A stretch of 8,965 nt of DNA from the NCBI GenBank assembly GCA_016867695.1, contig VGIY01000091.1, positions 1 to 8,965 on the forward strand. Direction: 5' to 3'. Below are positions 1 through 6,942 of the stretch, in pieces. Numbering within the stretch: the first letter of the stretch is position 1; each line of letters starts with the position of its first letter. The position numbers and the translations under genes were made by a program. The stretch is from Candidatus Eiseniibacteriota bacterium. Its GTDB lineage: Bacteria > Eisenbacteria > RBG-16-71-46 > CAIMUX01 > WJJG01. The notes beneath the pieces were generated by a model. That model was given only the letters and a program-made list of their open reading frames with translations. It was not told the DNA's origin and searched no databases.

Positions 1-1367
1 GAGGCGGGCGGCGCCTCCCGCGTCACGGCCGACACCGGCTCCTGCGCGCCGGGCTCCGTAGTTCTCTCCGGCTGCGAGGTCTCGATCCGCGCGGGCCTCT
101 CCGCGGGCTCCTCCGCCACCGTCACCCCCGGAGCCGCCCAATCCCCCGGCGCGGCATCGGGAGTGGGGAACCCCGGCAGGAGGTCTTCCGCCACCTCCGG
201 TGCGACCGCGATCTCTTCCAGGGAAGGCTCCGGGGCGTCCGCGGGGCGCGCGGGCGCCGCCGGCGGCCGCTCGACCGCCGCGGCGGGCGTCGCGCTCCGG
301 GGCGTGCGCAGGATCTCCGGACGCAGCAGGAGCAGCGCCGCCGCGGCCCCCACGATCACGATCGCCGCCCCGGCGACGGCCACGGCGGGCCGAAGCGTCA
401 ACCCGGCGGGCCGGCGCGGGCCGAAGGAGTCGGTCCATGCCTGCGCCGCGCTGATCTCCTCGATCGGGCCGGCGGCCTCCTCGCGCGGGGAGAGAGGCTC
501 GCACGCCGGGGGCGAGGCTCCATCGGGGGGCTGCCCGGACTCCCCCGCGTCCGTCGGGGACGCCGCTCCGGCGTCTCCCGCGCCACGGTCGGCGGAGGGC
601 TCCGCACCCCCCGCGCCGCCGCGGGCCGGGGTGGCGACCGCCGCATCGCTCGGCCAGGGCGAGGCGCCTTCCCCGCCCGCCGCCGGGGCATCGTGGAGGC
701 TGCCGTAGGCGACGAAGCCGATGATCCGCTCGCGCGCGGCGCCCAGCCCGTCGATGGCCGCCTCGATCCTCTCGCGCGGCTGGTCGCGGTAGGGGATGAC
801 GAGGATCAGGTGCGTGACCTGCTCCGGCACCGGCGGCCCGTCGAAGACGCCGCCGGCCACGACCATCGCCGCCGGCCAGAGCGCGTCCCCTTCGGGACGG
901 GCGTCGCACCAGGCCCTGTAGACGCCCTGGATCCCCGTGGCCGACGCCGTCCAGGCGGCGCTCGAAAGCCCCCCGAGCAGGGTGCCGAAGTGGGCCCCCG
1001 CCTCGATCGGCCTCCCGGAGTGCTCGCTCGTCCCCGGGCGCAGCGTCTCGCCGGGGCGCACGAGCAGCACGGGGGCGACGCCCTTGGTCGCGGCGCGCGC
1101 CGCGAGGCCGACGGCCACGGGGATCTCCTCTCCCGCGTCCCCCAGGCCGGCCACCCAGACGAGCGGCAGGTCGCCGGTGACGAAGCGGAAGAGCCTCTCG
1201 GAAAAGCGCGGGTCGGGGGCGAGCCCGGCCAGACTCCCGGTCAGCTCCGGCGCGCGCAGCTCGGCGGCCAGGCTGCCGAGGTAGGAGATGCCGAGGGAGT
1301 GGGCGATCTCGCGCGGATCGCGGAAGGGAACCCTTCCGCCCGGCGATGGATTCAGGGCCGCTTCCAT
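1..1367 (-). CDS. Degenerate P-loop (BY-kinase/MinD-like) single-pass membrane protein, 3' end outside window
   Basis: An open frame of 455 codons runs off the left edge with no stop. The start ATG lies 1 nt after the selA stop, with GGGAGGAG 10 nt upstream, so translational coupling is likely. Residues about 28-224 follow the layout of the CpsD/CapB tyrosine-kinase ATPase fold: LGISYLGSL, then LPLVWVAGLGDAG (67-79), a helix, PVLLV (99-103), and late HLILVIPY (186-193) plus IIGFVAYGSL (215-224). The catalytic motifs are missing. The loop at 74-83 has no Lys or Ser/Thr, VLLVRPG lacks the Walker A' Asp, and MVVAGGV (168-174) lacks the Walker B Asp. A Pro/Ala/Gly-rich linker (about 227-315) precedes a hydrophobic helix at 327-348 with Arg residues on its N-terminal side, which suggests a cytoplasmic N-terminus. 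A Pro/Ala/Glu-rich extracytoplasmic segment follows. The family assignment is inferred from pattern resemblance; ATP binding or kinase activity is not expected. What ends the protein is unknown. Confidence 0.7.
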   Translation of the reverse strand, partial: MEAALNPSPGGRVPFRDPREIAHSLGISYLGSLAAELRAPELTGSLAGLAPDPRFSERLFRFVTGDLPLVWVAGLGDAGEEIPVAVGLAARAATKGVAPVLLVRPGETLRPGTSEHSGRPIEAGAHFGTLLGGLSSAAWTASATGIQGVYRAWCDARPEGDALWPAAMVVAGGVFDGPPVPEQVTHLILVIPYRDQPRERIEAAIDGLGAARERIIGFVAYGSLHDAPAAGGEGASPWPSDAAVATPARGGAGGAEPSADRGAGDAGAASPTDAGESGQPPDGASPPACEPLSPREEAAGPIEEISAAQAWTDSFGPRRPAGLTLRPAVAVAGAAIVIVGAAAALLLLRPEILRTPRSATPAAAVERPPAAPARPADAPEPSLEEIAVAPEVAEDLLPGFPTPDAAPGDWAAPGVTVAEEPAERPARIETSQPERTTEPGAQEPVSAVTREAPPA

Positions 1368-1368
1368 C

Positions 1369-2787
1369 TCAGCCACGCTCCTCCCGCGTACGCATGCCGG
1401 CGAGCAGCAGCTCCGGCAGCAGGGCCCACTCGTCCTCGTTCAGCGCACGCAAGTCGAGGATCAGCTCGTCCTTTTCGATCCGCCCGACGAGCGCCGGCTC
1501 GCCGAGCCGCAGGGCGCGGGCGAAGGCCTCGACCCCGCCCGCGGGGGGGCGCAGCGCGAGGCCGGCGGAGGGCAGCGATTCGCCCGGCAGGGAGCCCCCC
1601 CCGGCGGCGGCGCGCGTCTCGCGCAGCTCGATGCGCCAGCCGGCCGGGGCTGCCGCGGCCAGGCGGGCCCGCAGCGCCTCACCCTCGGCCCGCAGCTCGG
1701 CCACGGGGCGCAACGCCAAGCGATACAGCGGGATGCGCCGCAGGCCCTCCTCGCCCCGGAGAACCTCGAGCAGCGTCGCCTCGAGCGCCGCCAGGAGGAT
1801 CTTCTCCAGTCGGACAATGCGCGCCACCGGGTGCGCGCGCAAGCGCGCGATCGACTCCCGGCGGCCAAGGATGATCCCCGCCTGCGGGCCGCCGAGGAGC
1901 TTGTCGCCGCTGAAGCAGAGCAGGTCGACGCCCGCCCTCAGCGCCTCCTGGACACGGGGCTCGTCGCGCACCAGGCAGGCGGGGTGCTGCTCGAGCGCCC
2001 CGCCCCCCAGATCCTCGACGCACAGGACGCCCCGCTCGCGCGCCAGGGCGGCCAGTTCGGCCAGCGACGGCTTCTCCGTGTAGCCGGAGAGGACGAAATT
2101 GGAGGGGTGCACGCGCAGCAGCAACGCCGTGCGCTCGCCGATCGCCCGGGCGTAGTCGTCGAGCCGCGTGCGGTTGGTCGTCCCGACCTCGCGCAGCCGC
2201 GCGCCGCTGGCCTCCATGATGTCGGGCAGGCGGAAGCTGCCGCCGATCTCGACCAGCTCGCCCCGCGAGACGATCACCTCGCGCCCGGCGGCGCAGGCTT
2301 GCAGGATGAGGAACACGGCCGCGGCGTTGTTGTGGACCGCCAGCGCGTCCTCGGCGCCGGCCGCGCGGCGCAGCAGGCCGCGAAGGCGATCGAGCCGCGA
2401 GGCCCGCTCTCCGCTCTGCAGATCGATCTCCAGGCTGGAGTATCCGGCGGCGACGCGGGCGATCGCCGCTTGCGCGCTCGCCGACAGCGGCGCCCGCCCG
2501 AGGTTCGTGTGGATCAGGATCCCGGTGGCGTTGATCACGCGGCGCAGCCCCGGCTCGAGCAGGGCGCGCGCCTCGGCGGCCACCGCCTCGGCGATCGCGC
2601 CCGGGGCGGTCTCCTCCGCCCCGGAGCTCCCCGCGAGGATCCTCCGGCGCAGGTCGGCCAGCGCGTCGCGGATCAGGGCGACGACGACCTCGTGGGCCAG
2701 CGCCTCGCGCAGGCGGACGAGCGGAGGCTCCCGCAGCAGTCGGTCGACCGCCGGTATCCGCGCCAGAGCCTCCCGTGCATCGTCCAT
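1369..2787 (-). CDS. selA: L-seryl-tRNA(Sec) selenium transferase (selenocysteine synthase)
   Basis: SelA is a cytoplasmic PLP enzyme that converts seryl-tRNA(Sec) to selenocysteyl-tRNA(Sec) using selenophosphate. The 472-residue product matches the usual family length. Visible hallmarks are an N-terminal IPAVDRLL (11-18), VINATGILIHTNLGRAPLS (84-102), NNAAAV (153-158), SRGELVEIGGSFRLPDI (174-190), VGTTNRT (201-207), DLGGGAL (259-265) and SGDKLLGGPQAG (293-304), in which Lys296 should hold PLP. The start ATG has GGGAGG 4 nt upstream and lies 17 nt after the fusA stop, so it is probably cotranscribed with fusA from the promoter at 4902-4929. At 126-131 the sequence reads GERASR where I expect GERGSR. 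The common neighbour selB is not downstream; a degenerate P-loop membrane protein takes that place. The gene implies selenoproteins, SelB, SelD and tRNA(Sec) elsewhere in the genome. Confidence 0.96.
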   Translation of the reverse strand: MDDAREALARIPAVDRLLREPPLVRLREALAHEVVVALIRDALADLRRRILAGSSGAEETAPGAIAEAVAAEARALLEPGLRRVINATGILIHTNLGRAPLSASAQAAIARVAAGYSSLEIDLQSGERASRLDRLRGLLRRAAGAEDALAVHNNAAAVFLILQACAAGREVIVSRGELVEIGGSFRLPDIMEASGARLREVGTTNRTRLDDYARAIGERTALLLRVHPSNFVLSGYTEKPSLAELAALARERGVLCVEDLGGGALEQHPACLVRDEPRVQEALRAGVDLLCFSGDKLLGGPQAGIILGRRESIARLRAHPVARIVRLEKILLAALEATLLEVLRGEEGLRRIPLYRLALRPVAELRAEGEALRARLAAAAPAGWRIELRETRAAAGGGSLPGESLPSAGLALRPPAGGVEAFARALRLGEPALVGRIEKDELILDLRALNEDEWALLPELLLAGMRTREERG

Positions 2788-2804
2788 GACGCCTCCCGTC
2801 CCGC

Positions 2805-4868
2805 CTAGGGCCCGGTGCCCCCCTCCACCTCGTCGTAGCGGTCGAAGATCATCGTGAACGAGCCCCGCCCCTGCGTCGCGCTGCGCAGATCGGTGGCGTA
2901 GCCGAACATCCTCGAGAGCGGGGCGCCGGCACGCAGGATCTGGGTGTCGCCCTGGACCTCGGCGCCGAGCACGCGGCCATGGCGCGCCGCCAGCTGCTGG
3001 TGCACCGTGCCGACCGCGTCGGCGGGACAGACGATCTCGAGCATCATGATCGGCTCGAGCAGGATCGGCCCGGCGTGGCGGCAGGCCTCGCGGAAGGCGG
3101 TCAGCGCCGCGCTGCGGTAGGCCATCTCGCTCGAGTGCGTTTCGTGGAACGATCCCCCGAGCAGCGTCGCCCGCACGTCGGTGATCGGGTAGCCGTAGCG
3201 GATGCCCGAGTCGGCGCCCGTGCGGATCACCTCTTCGATCGCCGGCAGGTACTCGGGCGGGATGACCTCGGGGCCGACGCCGTTGGCGAAGACGATGCCC
3301 CCGCCGCGCGGCTCGGGGGCCACGCCGATGATCGCGTGGCCGTAGTGCTCGCGGCCGCCGGTGGCGCGGGCGAAGCGCCCCTCGGCCCGGGCGGCCAGGG
3401 TGATCGTCTCGCGATAGGTCACCTGCGGCTTGCCGACGCGCACCTGCAGCCCGAACTCGCGCACCAGCCGCTCCTCGAGGACCTCGAGGTGCAGTTCGCC
3501 CATGCCCTTCATGATCCGCTGGCCGGTGTCCTCGTCCCAGGCGGCCCGGAAGGTCGGGTCGTCGGCGGACAGGTGCGCCAGCGCCAGCTCGAGCTTCTCC
3601 TCGCCGCCCGCCTCGCGCGCCTCGAGCGCCGCCATGACGACCGGCTCGGGGAAGCGCATCGCCTCGAGCGAGACGGGGTGCGCCGGGTCGGCCAGCGTGT
3701 CCCCCGTGCGGGAGTGCTTGAGCCCGGCGACGATGCAGATGTCGCCCGCGCAGACCTCCTCGAGGCGCCGCTTCTTGTCGGCGTGCGCGCGATAGACCCG
3801 CGCCACGCGCTCGGACTCCCCCAGGCGCGGGTTGAGCAGCGTCGCCCCCTCGCGCAGCGTGCCGGAGTAGACGCGCACGAAGTTGACCCGCCCGCGACCC
3901 CCCTCGCCCGACATCGTGTAGGTCTTGAAGACCAGCGCGCAGACCGGCTCGCGCGGGTCGGCGGGCCGCAGCTCCGGCTCCCCCGTCTGCGGATGCACGC
4001 CCCGCGCGGGAGGCACATCGTCGGGCGCGGGCAGGTAGTCGACGACCGCGTCGAGCAGCGGCTGCACGCCCATGTTGCGCAGCGCCGCGCCGGCGAGCAC
4101 GGGCACGAAGTGCTGCTCCAGCGTGCCGCGGCGGATGCCCCGCCGCAGGTCGGCGGCCTCCAGGTCGCCGGAGGCGAGGAAGGTCTCCAGCAGGCCCTCG
4201 TCCTCCGCGGCGACGAGTTCGAGCAGCTGCCGGCGCGCCCGCCCGGCGATCTCGGCCATCTCCCCGGGAATCGGTCCCGCCTCGAACTGCGCCCCCCGGC
4301 TCTCCGCGTCCCAGCGCAGCGCGCGCATGCCCAGCAGGTCGACGACCCCCGCCAGTCGGCTCTCGGCCCCGATCGGGATCGTCAACGGCAGCGGCACGGC
4401 GCCCAGGCGGTCGCGGATCTGCTCCAGCACCCGCTCGAAGTCGGCCCCGACGCGGTCCATCTTGTTGATGAAGATCAGGCGCGGCACCCGGTAGCGGGCC
4501 GCCTGGCGCCAGACCATCTCCGATTGCGGCTCGACGCCCCCTCGCCCGCAGAGCACGACGACGACGCCGTCGAGCACGCGCAGGGAGCGCTCCACCTCGG
4601 CCGTGAAGTCGACGTGCCCCGGGGTGTCGATCAGGTTGAGCTGGTGGCCGCGCCACTCGACGGTGATCGCCGCCGAGGTGATCGTGATGCCCCGCTCGCG
4701 CTCCTGGTCCATCCAATCGGTCGTCGTGCTGCCCTCGTCGACCTCTCCGAGGCGATGCGATACGCCGGTGTAGAAGAGCATCCGCTCCGTGGTCGTGGTC
4801 TTGCCGGCATCGATGTGGGCAATGATGCCGAGGTTGCGGATGCGCGCCAGGCGGTCCTTGCGGGCCAT
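2805..4868 (-). CDS. fusA: Translation elongation factor G
   Basis: EF-G is the ribosomal translocase GTPase and also acts in ribosome recycling. The 687-residue length is normal for the family. The G domain shows AHIDAGKT (17-24), switch I RGITI (59-63), DTPGH (81-85), NKMD (135-138) and a G5 loop GAALRN (260-265; usually GSA). Domain II contains FKTYTMSGEGGRGRVNFVRVYSG, domain III ends in GMGELHLE, and domain V contains FGYATDLRSATQGRG starting at about 655. Domain IV keeps the functional tip His at about 575 (GSFHETHSSE, usually HDVDSSE), but the normally conserved GGRGQYGH reads GGREHYGH at about 504-511. LCGRGGVEPQSE (106-117) is also unlike the usual FD-x-GVEPQSE and recalls the spirochaete/planctomycete/delta and mitochondrial EF-G1 type. 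The N-terminus MARKDRLARIRNLGIIAHIDAG fixes the start. It is the first gene after a strong promoter. Whether it is the only EF-G or a paralogue of a str-operon copy cannot be told from this window. Confidence 0.96.
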   Translation of the reverse strand: MARKDRLARIRNLGIIAHIDAGKTTTTERMLFYTGVSHRLGEVDEGSTTTDWMDQERERGITITSAAITVEWRGHQLNLIDTPGHVDFTAEVERSLRVLDGVVVVLCGRGGVEPQSEMVWRQAARYRVPRLIFINKMDRVGADFERVLEQIRDRLGAVPLPLTIPIGAESRLAGVVDLLGMRALRWDAESRGAQFEAGPIPGEMAEIAGRARRQLLELVAAEDEGLLETFLASGDLEAADLRRGIRRGTLEQHFVPVLAGAALRNMGVQPLLDAVVDYLPAPDDVPPARGVHPQTGEPELRPADPREPVCALVFKTYTMSGEGGRGRVNFVRVYSGTLREGATLLNPRLGESERVARVYRAHADKKRRLEEVCAGDICIVAGLKHSRTGDTLADPAHPVSLEAMRFPEPVVMAALEAREAGGEEKLELALAHLSADDPTFRAAWDEDTGQRIMKGMGELHLEVLEERLVREFGLQVRVGKPQVTYRETITLAARAEGRFARATGGREHYGHAIIGVAPEPRGGGIVFANGVGPEVIPPEYLPAIEEVIRTGADSGIRYGYPITDVRATLLGGSFHETHSSEMAYRSAALTAFREACRHAGPILLEPIMMLEIVCPADAVGTVHQQLAARHGRVLGAEVQGDTQILRAGAPLSRMFGYATDLRSATQGRGSFTMIFDRYDEVEGGTGP

Positions 4869-4901
4869 AACTCCTCTTCCGCTGGGGTGATCAAGATCGC
4901 G

Positions 4902-4929
4902 ATTATGGATCCCGAAGCGCCCCTGTCAA
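4902..4929 (-). promoter_or_regulatory. Sigma70-type promoter for fusA-selA
   Basis: Reading the minus strand, TTGACA (4929-4924, 6/6 to consensus) is followed after 16 bp by CATAAT (4907-4902, 5/6 to TATAAT). Initiation is predicted near 4895, giving a leader of about 25-30 nt before the fusA ATG at 4868. The match is striking in such a GC-rich background and lies in the only sizeable gene-free spacer, directly upstream of fusA. Confidence 0.8.
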
Positions 4930-4974
4930 GGCGCGCCGCCGTGCGGTTCGGGACATCGGGAGAGCCGGCCGCGC

Positions 4975-5114
4975 GGGACCGGGCCGCCGGTGACTCCGCG
5001 GGACCGGGCCGCCGGTGACGCCGTGGGACCGGGCCGCCCGAGACGCCGCGGGACCGGGCCGCCCGAGACGCCGCGGGACCGGGCCGCCCGAGACGCCGCG
5101 GGACCGGGCCGCCG
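4975..5114. repeat. 25-bp tandem repeat array (minisatellite), 5.6 copies
   Basis: Five full units start at 4975, 5000, 5025, 5050 and 5075, and a partial sixth covers 5100-5114. Each unit begins GGGACCGGGCCGCC. Units 3-5 are identical and continue with CGAGACGCCGC. Units 1 and 2 carry GGTGAC in place of CGAGAC, and each has one further substitution near its end (T at 4995 and T at 5024). Units 3-5 each contain CGGGCCGCCCG, a short self-complementary segment. The gradient of identity fits expansion by slippage or unequal crossing over at the end nearest the DUF151 gene. Function is unknown; it could be neutral, or could form a series of small hairpins in a read-through transcript. Confidence 0.93.
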
Positions 5115-5123
5115 AGGCGGCCC
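5106..5123 (-). terminator. Strong GC hairpin without U-tract after the DUF151 gene
   Basis: GGGCCGCC (5106-5113) and GGCGGCCC (5116-5123) are perfectly complementary arms, folding as 7 bp with a CTCG tetraloop in the minus-strand transcript. It begins about 46 nt after the DUF151 stop and its last half is the partial repeat unit. There is no U-run, so a classical intrinsic terminator is not shown; a U-less or Rho-assisted terminator or a 3'-end stabiliser is possible. Confidence 0.45.
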
Positions 5124-5169
5124 CGCCCGCGGCGCGCGCAGCCTCGTCGTTCGGGCGGCATCGGGCGGC

Positions 5170-5676
5170 TCAGAAGCTGAACTTGCCGAAGTCCTTGGGA
5201 TTGAGATTCTCGATGAAGGCCTTCAGCTCCTCGGCCCGCTCCTCGGGCGAGTCCTCGCGGCCGCTCGCCTCCGCCAGCAGGCGATCCAGCTCGTCCGAGA
5301 AGAGCTGCGCGGCGGCGAAGATCCGCGCCTTGGCCTTCAGCGCCAGGGCGATCGCGTCGCTCGGCCGCGAGTCGACGCAGAGGATCTGCCCGGCGTGCTC
5401 GACGAATATCTTGGCGAAGAAGGTGTTCTCCTTCAGCTCCGTGATCTCGACTCGCTGCACGCGGGCGCCGAGCCCCTTGAGCAGCTGGTGCAGCAGGTCG
5501 TGGGTCAGGGGGCGGGGGAACCTGCGCCCGGCCAGGTCGAAGGCGATGGCGTTGGCCTCGCTGGGCCCGATCCAGATGGGCAGCTTGCGGTCGCCATCGG
5601 CGTCCTTGAGGATGACGACCGGCGCCTGGTTCTTCTGGTCGACCGCCAGGGTCCAGACGACGACTTCCACCATCAC
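5170..5676 (-). CDS. DUF151 'bifunctional nuclease' family protein
   Basis: This is a soluble cytoplasmic protein of 168 residues with the classic family signature: PIWIG-x-SEANAIAF (33-46), a central region ending in RPSDAIALAL (104-113), and an acidic UvrB/C-like C-terminal helix FIENLNPKDFGKF (154-166). Members have been reported to have DNase/RNase activity, but the physiological role is poorly known. The track start is GTG at 5676 followed directly by ATG at 5673. GGAGG lies 8 nt before the GTG and 11 nt before the ATG, so either is possible, with the GTG better spaced. It follows the foldase gene by 48 nt and is probably the last gene of the ribosomal-protein operon. Confidence 0.92.
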   Translation of the reverse strand: MMVEVVVWTLAVDQKNQAPVVILKDADGDRKLPIWIGPSEANAIAFDLAGRRFPRPLTHDLLHQLLKGLGARVQRVEITELKENTFFAKIFVEHAGQILCVDSRPSDAIALALKAKARIFAAAQLFSDELDRLLAEASGREDSPEERAEELKAFIENLNPKDFGKFSF

Positions 5677-5684
5677 GGCGCGTT

Positions 5685-5689
5685 CCTCC
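5685..5689 (-). promoter_or_regulatory. Ribosome binding site of the DUF151 gene
   Basis: GGAGG on the minus strand lies 8 nt before GTG (5676) and 11 nt before ATG (5673). The spacing slightly favours the GTG start. Confidence 0.6.
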
Positions 5690-5724
5690 CGCTCCCGGCC
5701 GGCGCGGAGTCCGGGGGGAGCCCC

Positions 5725-6942
5725 CTAGGGCCGCTCTCCCGTCTTGCGGCGCAGCTCGCTGAGCATCACCCGGGCCGCGGCGCTCATCTCGTGGCTCGGG
5801 TACTCGTCCAGGAAGCGCTCGAAGGCCTCGACCCCCCCGCGCTCGTCGCCGATCTTCTCCGCCGTCTCGAAGGCGATCATGAAGAGCGCCTCCGGCCTTC
5901 GCGGGCTGCCGGGGAAGCGGTCGATCAGGTGCTCGTACATGCGCAGCCGCCGCCCCGCTTCCTTCTCTCCCCGGGCGTTCTCGAAGAGCTCGGCGTCGTC
6001 CAGCTGCAGGAAGTGGAAGAGCTCGAGCGCGTCGTCGTGGACCTCCACGGCGTACACCGTGGCCAGCGAATCGAGGACCGCCTGGTAGCGGGCGTTCTCT
6101 CTCTTGGTCGCCAGGTTCTCGCGCACCTCCTCGCGCACCTCCTCCAGGGAGCGGTGGCGCTCCTCCCGCCGGTTGTCCACGCGCAGGATGTGCCAGCCCC
6201 GCTCCGTGCGCAGCGGTTCGCTGATCGCCAGAGGCTCGATCTCGAAGAGCAGACGCTCCACCTCGGGCAGACCCGCCAGCCGCCCGCCGGCAGCGCCCTT
6301 GTCGGCCGGCGGCATCTCCCCCCGCCGCGCCGCCGCGTTCGGGTCGATCGAGTGCTGCGCGGCCAGCTCCCCGAAGTCGGCCCCGGCCACCAGGCGCGCG
6401 CGCAGATCCCGGGCCAGCGCCTCGTCGCCGACCAGGATCTCGTGATACCAGGCCTTGCCGCGCACGAGGAAGCGCTCGGGGTCTTGCGCGTAGAACCCCT
6501 CGATCTCCTCGTCGCTGGGCGAGACCGTGTCCCAGACGTCGCGGCGCATCGCCGCGTTCGAGAGGATGAAACTGCGCGAGAGGTAGAGCAGGCGACTGAC
6601 GTCGGCCACGCGCTCGTAGCCGCGCTCCTCCCCGAGACGGGCGAAGCAGCCCTCGTTGACCATCTGCTTGACCATCTCGGCGGCCTGCTTGCCCAGCGCC
6701 GGCCCCGAGGAGGGCATCTGCGGATACTGGAGGCGGACCTTGTGGTAGACCTCCGCGGCGGTGATCTTCTCCCCGGCGATCTCCAGGACGACGAGCTCGC
6801 CGCCCGGCAGATCGGGGGCGGTGAAGTCGGGCTTGCCGCTGATCTGCGCGCCGGCGCCGCAGGTGAACCCGCACAGGGCGAGCACCCCCGCGGCGAGGCG
6901 CGCGATGGCGCGGCGAAGGAAGGGATCCCGTGGCGCACGCAT
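5725..6942 (-). CDS. Secreted parvulin-type peptidyl-prolyl isomerase with C-terminal TPR-like repeats
   Basis: A SurA/PrsA-like periplasmic foldase of 405 residues. The ATG at 6942 is chosen over a GTG at 6966 because AGGGAGGT lies 8 nt upstream of the ATG, whereas nothing suitable precedes the GTG. Residues 1-32 form a signal peptide: RR, then a hydrophobic core LAAGVLALCGF, with a likely cleavage AGA/Q after residue 32. No proper lipobox is seen. An N-terminal helical chaperone region follows. Next comes a rotamase domain at about 164-258, with WYHEILVGDEAL, GADFGELAAQHSIDP and ISEPLRTERGWHILRV; the usual GGDLG is replaced by RRGEMP, so catalysis may be weak. The C-terminal 70 residues (about 328-397) contain two copies of a YbgF-type TPR pattern ending in IDRFPGSP and LDEYPSHE. 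It sits between rplI and the DUF151 gene, an unusual place for an envelope protein. Its substrates are unknown. Confidence 0.86.
   Translation of the reverse strand: MRAPRDPFLRRAIARLAAGVLALCGFTCGAGAQISGKPDFTAPDLPGGELVVLEIAGEKITAAEVYHKVRLQYPQMPSSGPALGKQAAEMVKQMVNEGCFARLGEERGYERVADVSRLLYLSRSFILSNAAMRRDVWDTVSPSDEEIEGFYAQDPERFLVRGKAWYHEILVGDEALARDLRARLVAGADFGELAAQHSIDPNAAARRGEMPPADKGAAGGRLAGLPEVERLLFEIEPLAISEPLRTERGWHILRVDNRREERHRSLEEVREEVRENLATKRENARYQAVLDSLATVYAVEVHDDALELFHFLQLDDAELFENARGEKEAGRRLRMYEHLIDRFPGSPRRPEALFMIAFETAEKIGDERGGVEAFERFLDEYPSHEMSAAARVMLSELRRKTGERP

Larger units (their letters stand above)
4869..5169. other. Intergenic spacer between the ribosomal-protein operon and fusA operon
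   Basis: This 301-nt gene-free stretch holds, in minus-strand order, a GC-rich tail after the DUF151 stop, a strong hairpin (5123-5106), a 25-bp tandem repeat array (5114-4975), about 45 bases of unremarkable sequence, and the fusA promoter with a short leader ending in GAGGAG just before the ATG. No conserved protein is visible in any frame; the repeat length is not a multiple of three, so frames shift from copy to copy. Confidence 0.85.

Noticed and set aside
693..1874. Plus-strand 393-codon frame over the left-edge gene and the end of selA
   Set aside because: It lacks recognisable motifs, while the minus strand gives SelA and a P-loop-like protein with a convincing transmembrane helix and ribosome binding site.
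1369..4716. A single minus-strand frame of 1115 codons suggesting a fusion to SelA
   Set aside because: Only the part from 2787 down encodes SelA. The rest is a frame-shifted shadow of fusA, which has its own intact start and stop.
4975..5114. CRISPR array
   Set aside because: The repeats are directly adjacent with no spacers and no cas genes are near; it is a simple tandem array.
5713..5725. GGGGG/CCCCC inverted repeat overlapping the foldase stop
   Set aside because: The arms are only 5 bp with a 2-nt centre, too short and too likely by chance in this base composition.
4631..6874. A 747-codon minus-strand frame covering the foldase, DUF151 and fusA start
   Set aside because: It is out of frame with all three real genes and crosses the tandem repeat and promoter; its only familiar look is low-complexity Arg/Gly/Ala.
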